Part shown: in pieces, positions 43,835 through 48,178 of the stretch
Layout: each line of letters begins with the position of its first letter
How positions within the stretch are numbered: the first letter of the stretch is position 1
Assembly: GCA_024762315.1 (NCBI GenBank)
Contig: JANTHR010000007.1
Location: 1 to 48,178 of the forward strand
Direction of reading: 5' to 3'
Length of the DNA stretch: 48,178 nt
Origin: Sulfurovum sp.
GTDB lineage: Bacteria > Campylobacterota > Campylobacteria > Campylobacterales > Sulfurovaceae
Position numbers and translations under genes: made by a program
Notes under the pieces: generated by a model
What the model was told of the DNA's origin: nothing
Seen by the model: only the letters and a program-made list of their open reading frames with translations
The model's database searches: none

Positions 43835-45064
43835 TTAACGATCGACTTCACCGAATACGATATTGGTAGAACCGATGATCGTAACGACGTCTGCTATATA
43901 GGTACCTACAAGTATCTCTTGCAATAGCCCTGTGTGAAAGAAACTAGGTGCTCTACACTTCAGTCTGTAAGCATACGGCTCACCTTCTGATTTGATGTAG
44001 AAACCAAGTTCACCCTTTGGTGATTCGGTTGGCACATAGACTTCACCTTTTGGCGGTCTCATTCCCTGTGTGACCAATACAAAGTGCTGCATCAAAGCAT
44101 AGTTCTGTGTCATGATCTCCTCTTTTGGGGCAGAGATGTACTCTGGTGCATGTGCCATAAGCTGTGGCTCTGTTTTGCTATACATAGGCATGAGTTGCCT
44201 TAATATTCTAATAGACTGTGTCATCTCTTCCATATAAAGTCTATAACGTCCGTAAGAGTCACACCTGTCACTTACAGGGATGTCAAAATCAAGTTCACCA
44301 TACAATTCATACGGCTCTTCTTTTCTAATATCCCAATTGATTCCTGAACCTCTAAGCATAGGTCCCGTACATCCCCAGGAAAGTGCATCTTCTGCAGAGA
44401 TCACCCCTACATCCTCAAGACGCATCTTCCAGATACGGTTCTCTTGAAGCAGTGCATTATAGGTATGCTCAAGTTCATACTCTACTTTACTGCAAAACGA
44501 GGAAAGTTTCTCTATCCATCCAGCAGGCAGGTCCAAGGGAACCCCACCGATACGCACGGCAGAGTGTGTCAATCTGGCTCCGCAATAGTCTTCCATAAGA
44601 TCCATCGCATATTCACGTTCACGGAAGGCGTAAAGGAATACCGACATCGCCCCGACATCCAATGCATGTGTTGCGATGAAGAAAAGGTGAGAGATGATAC
44701 GGTTAAGCTCAAGCAGCATCGTCCTGATCACCTGAGCACGTCTCGGTGCTTCAATACCTAAAAGCTTCTCTACTGCCAGTGCATAGGCATAGTTGTTTGA
44801 TGTAGAGGCAATATAGTCCAGTCTGTCCGTGGTTGGCAGGAATTCATTGTATGTCATATTTTCTGCCATTTTTTCGATACCTCTATGCAGGTAACCGATA
44901 TCCGGATAGGCTTTGACCACCTGCTCGCCGTCAAGTTCCAGTACAAGTCTCAACTGTCCGTGTGCCGAAGGGTGCTGAGGACCAAAGTTGATCACCATGG
45001 TATTGTCATCTCGTTCGAAATTAAGGTTTTCAAAAAACGGTGTTAATTTATTTGGTTGTTGCAT
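43835..45064 (-). CDS. nuoD: Complex I subunit NuoD
   Basis: This 409-residue subunit is related to the NiFe-hydrogenase large subunit but lacks its metal cysteines. With NuoB it forms the quinone-reduction site. Motifs are [16 protein letters not shown] with the site histidines, [26 protein letters not shown] and the end [13 protein letters not shown]. NuoC and NuoD are separate genes here (as in Helicobacter), not fused as in E. coli. It starts 9 bases after nuoC. Confidence 0.97.
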   Translation of the reverse strand: MQQPNKLTPFFENLNFERDDNTMVINFGPQHPSAHGQLRLVLELDGEQVVKAYPDIGYLHRGIEKMAENMTYNEFLPTTDRLDYIASTSNNYAYALAVEKLLGIEAPRRAQVIRTMLLELNRIISHLFFIATHALDVGAMSVFLYAFREREYAMDLMEDYCGARLTHSAVRIGGVPLDLPAGWIEKLSSFCSKVEYELEHTYNALLQENRIWKMRLEDVGVISAEDALSWGCTGPMLRGSGINWDIRKEEPYELYGELDFDIPVSDRCDSYGRYRLYMEEMTQSIRILRQLMPMYSKTEPQLMAHAPEYISAPKEEIMTQNYALMQHFVLVTQGMRPPKGEVYVPTESPKGELGFYIKSEGEPYAYRLKCRAPSFFHTGLLQEILVGTYIADVVTIIGSTNIVFGEVDR

Positions 45065-45073
45065 ACTCTCCCC

Positions 45074-45859
45074 TTACTTTCGCTCATCCAGCTGTTTGCC
45101 GGCATTTTTGTTATAGTCAACCAGCAGTTCGCTACTGTACTCGATCGCCTGTTCTTTCTCGCCTTCAGAGATATCTGCACCGAACGGTACTTCATATCCG
45201 ACTCTGGAGAAACGCTTCGTATCATATCTGTCAATGCGTGCAGGGTCTCTGTTTTCCGGCCCAATCACGTCTCTGTACTCTTTACCGAAAATCTTATCGA
45301 CCTCATACCATGAAGCAAATTCATCCCCATGAAGCGGATAGGTTTTAAGCAGTGGATATCCCTCCCAGTCATCAGGCATAAGGATACGTTTAAGGAATGG
45401 GTGATTATTGACATAGATACCGAACATATCATACATTTCTCGCTCAGCAAAATTGGCCGATTTATACAAAGAAGTGATACTTTCGATCGCTTCACCTTTT
45501 TTAAGGCGACATACAACTCTTACTCTTTTGGCTTCAGCAATATTAAGCAGTTGGTAAAAAAGTTCAAACTCTCCATCCTGTGCCAGATAATCTACCGCTG
45601 ACTGCTCTGAACATTGTGTGTAACCACATTTTTCTTTAAGAATTGTCATGATCTCAAGATTTTTCTTTGCATCTATATGGACGACCAATGTATCGATCTC
45701 AATATAGGATTCTTTGGCTTTTTTTCCTAAAGCTTTAACTACATCAGCAAAGTGCGACCCTTCTTCTACTTCGGATCTTGGGACTCTAGGAGCCACCCAA
45801 AATCTGTCTGTATAGTATGATTTACCCTGAACATTGTCTTTTGGTACGTATTTTCTCAT
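45074..45859 (-). CDS. nuoC: Complex I subunit NuoC
   Basis: This 261-residue peripheral subunit has an extended N-terminal region (about 1-50) before the usual 30-kDa domain. The signature EREMYDMFGIYVNNHPFLKRI, then LMPDDWEGYPLLKTYPL, identifies it. Its start shares a base with the nuoB stop (TAATG). It supports the NuoB-NuoD interface. Confidence 0.96.
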   Translation of the reverse strand: MRKYVPKDNVQGKSYYTDRFWVAPRVPRSEVEEGSHFADVVKALGKKAKESYIEIDTLVVHIDAKKNLEIMTILKEKCGYTQCSEQSAVDYLAQDGEFELFYQLLNIAEAKRVRVVCRLKKGEAIESITSLYKSANFAEREMYDMFGIYVNNHPFLKRILMPDDWEGYPLLKTYPLHGDEFASWYEVDKIFGKEYRDVIGPENRDPARIDRYDTKRFSRVGYEVPFGADISEGEKEQAIEYSSELLVDYNKNAGKQLDERK

Positions 45860-46377
45860 TACACCAACCTCAAGTTTTGTTTTGTATTGTTATTCATGTT
45901 CGCCGACTCTCTTCTGATCTTCTTTTGAAGCATCATCAGTGCATACTGTAGCGTCTCAGGTCTGGGAGCACACCCAGGAAGGTAGATATCTACAGGGACG
46001 ATACGGTCAACCCCCTGAACCGTTGCATAGGTGTTAAACATTCCACCCGTATTAGCACAAGAGCCCATAGAGATAACCCATTTAGGTTCTGTCATCTGAT
46101 CATACAGACGTCTTGCAAACTCAGCGTGTTTTTTAGAAAGTGTTCCTGCCAAAATCATCACGTCTGCCTGTCTTGGAGAAGCTCTAAAAATTGTTCCCAT
46201 ACGGTCAAAGTCATAACGTGATGCTCCGGATGCCATCATCTCGATCGCACAACATGCGAGTCCATAGGTAAGCGGCCAAAGTGAATTTGAACGCCCCCAG
46301 TTCACGAGTTTGTCTACCGAAGTCAATGCTATCGGCAAGCCTGCTGCTGAGGCATAATTTACTTGATGCTGTGCCAT
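45859..46377 (-). CDS. nuoB: Complex I subunit NuoB (cluster N2)
   Basis: This 172-residue subunit carries the last cluster, N2, which reduces quinone. Its four ligands are visible: the tandem Cys42-Cys43 ([10 protein letters not shown]), Cys107 (MGSCANTGG) and Cys136 (PGCAPRPE). A polar tail [13 protein letters not shown] follows the core. Its start lies inside nuoA (19-base overlap), a usual sign of coupled expression. Confidence 0.97.
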   Translation of the reverse strand: MAQHQVNYASAAGLPIALTSVDKLVNWGRSNSLWPLTYGLACCAIEMMASGASRYDFDRMGTIFRASPRQADVMILAGTLSKKHAEFARRLYDQMTEPKWVISMGSCANTGGMFNTYATVQGVDRIVPVDIYLPGCAPRPETLQYALMMLQKKIRRESANMNNNTKQNLRLV

Positions 46378-46748
46378 TCAAGTGCTCCTTTCTTCCATGC
46401 ATATACGAACCCAATCGCAAGTAATAGTATAAATAAGATCATTTCCGCAAAACCGAACCAACCAAGCAATTTAAAGTCAATCGCCCACGGGAACATAAAA
46501 ATGATCTCTACATCAAACAAGATGAACAGAAGTGCGATCAGGTAAAATTGTGCCGAGATCGTGTTTGGCTGTTTAGTGACTTCCGGTCCACATTCATAGA
46601 TCGTTAGCTTAAGCTTTTCTGTATCAAGTTTCGCCAGCTTTCTACTGACTAGTCTTGCCAAAAATAGTGTGGCAGGAAAAGCCACACCTGTCAGAGCAAA
46701 TAGAACAAATACACCAAAATACGGGTGTTCTGTAATTACATGAGTCAT
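46359..46748 (-). CDS. nuoA: Complex I subunit NuoA
   Basis: This 129-residue, three-helix membrane subunit is first in the operon. The conserved YECGPEV loop (with the quinone-site cysteine) and the [17 protein letters not shown] helix with its acidic residues are clear. ATAAGGGGATCAAT precedes the ATG at 46748. All 15 genes down to nuoN follow with gaps of at most 11 bases. Confidence 0.96.
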   Translation of the reverse strand: MTHVITEHPYFGVFVLFALTGVAFPATLFLARLVSRKLAKLDTEKLKLTIYECGPEVTKQPNTISAQFYLIALLFILFDVEIIFMFPWAIDFKLLGWFGFAEMILFILLLAIGFVYAWKKGALEWHSIK

Positions 46749-46940
46749 ATTGATCCCCTTATTTAATCAATTCCCATTCCCTACCATGTAGAGAATTCTC
46801 AGAATATTACTTTTATACTAGCTGAAAGATAATTAAAGTAATTTGGTCTGAATTTGCTTTAAAAGGTTTGTTTTCAGGGATGTAACTATGTGAAACAGAA
46901 AAAAGTGCTACAATGTCAAAAAATAATTTAAAGGTTATGA
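46749..46940. promoter_or_regulatory. Divergent promoter region nuoA / rhodanese
   Basis: This 192-base AT-rich gap is between two diverging transcripts. On the plus strand an extended -10 (GTGCTACAAT, 46905-46914) precedes the rhodanese gene by 27 bases. On the minus strand TATAAA at 46817-46812 could be the nuo -10, but no good -35 is seen. No FNR-type dyad is visible here. Confidence 0.4.
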
Positions 46941-47345
46941 ATGAAAAAATATACAAATATACTTTATTGGTTAGCTATGGCAGGTTTAGTGGTTTACTTT
47001 GCCTACTCAAAAGGATGGATATTTGCCAACTTTGAATCCATTACAGCAAAGCAGGCCCAGACTTTACTGGAAAATGATCAAAATGTAACACTTTTGGATG
47101 TCAGGACCATAGAAGAATTCAAAAGCGGCCATTTACGTGATGCAAAACTCATCCCGCTTTCTGAACTGGAAGACAATCTTGACAAACTCAAAGCTGACAA
47201 GAACAAAAAGATCATCGTTTACTGCCGCAGTGGTAGCCGCTCTGTTTCTGCTTCACGCATCTTAAAAGAAAATGGTTTTACGCCACTGAATGTCAAGGGT
47301 GGTATCATTCAGCTTATGGGAGCCAAAGCGGAGATAATCAAGTAA
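46941..47345 (+). CDS. Membrane-anchored rhodanese-like sulfurtransferase
   Basis: This 134-residue protein has an N-terminal membrane anchor (about 5-22) that puts the rhodanese domain in the periplasm. The domain shows LLDVRTIEEFKSGHL and the active loop YCRSGSRS with catalytic Cys95 and a short six-residue loop of the single-domain type. Single-domain rhodaneses carry persulfide sulfur. In a sulfur-using member of the phylum it may handle polysulfide, but that is inference. AAAGGTTATGA precedes the ATG. Confidence 0.88.
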   Translation: MKKYTNILYWLAMAGLVVYFAYSKGWIFANFESITAKQAQTLLENDQNVTLLDVRTIEEFKSGHLRDAKLIPLSELEDNLDKLKADKNKKIIVYCRSGSRSVSASRILKENGFTPLNVKGGIIQLMGAKAEIIK

Positions 47346-47346
47346 T

Positions 47347-47562
47347 CTATTTGGTAAGTGCTTCAAGTCTCTCTTTTAGTTCTCCGCTTTCAAAAGGATT
47401 TTCCATGGTGATAGTCGCATCTGGGAGCTGGAAGTAAAGTACACCATTTTTTGTATGCGAATTCGGTATACCATTTTCCAAACTTTTTCTTTGTGCTTCT
47501 CGGACTGCATCATTGGCGATTTGCTGTATCATGTCATCTGTTATTTCTATTTTTTTAGTCAT
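47347..47562 (-). CDS. Small hypothetical protein
   Basis: This is a 71-residue acidic soluble protein: MTKKIEITDDMIQQIANDAV, a turn GIPNSHTKNGVLYFQLPDAT, and a C-terminal helix ELKERLEALTK. No family is recognised; the pattern (helix, short hairpin, helix) could be a small regulatory or antitoxin-like protein. The ATG at 47562 follows TAGAGGATTTGAC; an in-frame start at 47589 lacks a site. Its stop is one base from the rhodanese stop (convergent). Confidence 0.6.
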   Translation of the reverse strand: MTKKIEITDDMIQQIANDAVREAQRKSLENGIPNSHTKNGVLYFQLPDATITMENPFESGELKERLEALTK

Positions 47563-47598
47563 GTCAAATCCTCTATAAACTCTTATCATTTTGTATTA

Positions 47599-48085
47599 TT
47601 AAAACAGTGTTGGGGTATATCCATTGTCTTTAGGAGGGTAAAATAGACCTATGATTGTAAATGGATTGCTTGTCCAGCCATGCATTTGCTTCATAGTGCC
47701 TAAATAAAGATATAATTCTCTCTTTTCTATCATCCAGAACACCTTATCTTTGATGCCTTGTTTTATATCTTTATCGCTATACTTCTTACTCTTCAAAGTC
47801 CAATAAAGCTGATTTATCTCCCAATCCAAGATATTCATTTTACTTTTTTTACCACTATTATCTTCATATTCCAATTTAATACTATAAGGTAAAGATGGCA
47901 TAGCTTTAAATTCACCCTCACAACTACTATTGTGTTCAAATAGATTTAAATTTGCATTTTTATATGCCTTTTTTTCTTCATTTGTAAACTCTTCTGTGTC
48001 TTTCGACTCGAAATAAACATGAAGAAACTTAGTCGGCTTGAACAAACAAAGAGATAGATTATTTTCTTTATTCGCAAGCGTATGT
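47599..48085 (-). pseudogene. Unknown gene cut at its 5' end by an insertion sequence
   Basis: About 162 residues read from the IS boundary: ANKENNLSLCLFKPTKFLHV, an acidic middle, and a clear end (IGLFYPPKDNGYTPTLF). The frame stays open into the insertion-sequence repeats, where the encoded residues (PAGCPHVFRRTVHIN) are plainly from GC-rich IS DNA and not from the gene. So the real start has been lost or lies on the far side of the element. The AT-rich codon use contrasts with the repeat region. No family is recognised. Confidence 0.6.
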
Positions 48086-48178
48086 TGGCGCCGGCCCCAT
48101 TTGGACACCGCGCCGGAGTTGATGTGGACAGTGCGCCGGAACACATGTGGACACCCCGCCGGAGTGCATGTGGACACT
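48083..48178. mobile_element. End of an IS21-like insertion sequence with multiple terminal repeats
   Basis: Four GC-rich units follow one another: 48088-48109, 48110-48132, 48133-48155 and 48156-48178. Each has the form GCGCCGG-(6-7 bases)-ATGTGGACAxx, with a period of 22-23 bases. On the other strand they read TGTCCACAT...CCGGCGC, the pattern of the repeated transposase-binding sites at IS21-family ends. The tip is probably TGTTGGCGCCGG at 48083. The transposase genes would lie beyond the window. Confidence 0.65.

Noticed and set aside
48088-48178. Regular 22-23 bp repeats taken as a CRISPR array
   Set aside because: The units follow each other with no spacers and vary in sequence. They match multiple terminal repeats of an insertion sequence instead.

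Overview
The window looks like chromosomal DNA from a Campylobacterota (Epsilonproteobacteria) autotroph or chemolithotroph of the Sulfurovum/Sulfurimonas type. The reasons are the gene content and gene order. There is an HP0268-like gene next to miaB and a DUF374 acyltransferase, and an argS-tatA-gmk-(Glu-rich protein) block. There is also a 15-gene nuo operon with the epsilon-type NuoE substitute and no ordinary NuoF. The genus is inferred from recalled gene order and was not checked by any search. No rRNA, prophage or CRISPR array is visible. Two tRNAs are present (Phe-GAA and Arg-GCG).

Layout. 1-3.7 kb holds a cut-off Cys-rich secreted peptide, a decayed PAS gene behind an FNR-type box, a two-component system, fabG and a TerB-like gene. 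3.8-8 kb holds gpmI, mraY and murD. 8-10.6 kb holds tRNA-Phe, a strongly expressed porin and a mntA/hepT module whose toxin gene is frameshifted. 10.6-16.3 kb is tRNA and ribosome modification (rimO, tilS, miaB), a Xer recombinase, a DUF374 acyltransferase and the HP0268 homologue. 16.3-21.8 kb holds nusA, a three-gene lower-glycolysis/gluconeogenesis operon (gap-pgk-tpiA), nadD and rsfS. 21.8-29.3 kb holds argS, tatA, gmk, a degenerate receiver protein, tRNA-Arg, a uracil-DNA-glycosylase-like gene, a UbiA/MqnP prenyltransferase, pssA and miaA. 29.3-46.7 kb is one long minus-strand respiratory complex I operon. 46.9-48.2 kb holds a membrane rhodanese, a small hypothetical gene and a gene broken by what appears to be the end of an IS21-type insertion sequence.

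How the genes work together. The nuo operon runs A-B-C-D-(E-like)-(GltD/NuoF fusion)-G1-G2-H-I-J-K-L-M-N with almost no gaps. The usual NADH-oxidising NuoE/NuoF pair is replaced by a small epsilon-specific protein and a 669-residue fusion of a NuoF-like Fe-S domain with a GltD-type flavoprotein. There are two unequal NuoG proteins, and the second carries an extra ferredoxin-like cysteine set. This is the most interesting system in the window. The prenyltransferase probably serves menaquinone, the likely acceptor of this complex. The gap gene has the NAS cofactor-site signature of gluconeogenic GapB-type enzymes, which fits a carbon-fixing lifestyle.

The spaces between genes carry several families of short dispersed repeats. 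One is a palindrome of the form GTAGGGTG...CACCCTAC that supplies stop codons and possible terminators at gene ends. Another is a longer element of about 110-165 bp, seen twice. A third is a tract of short AGCAATGA/GTGAACA units that has entered or formed gene ends at three places, including an in-frame insertion in murD.
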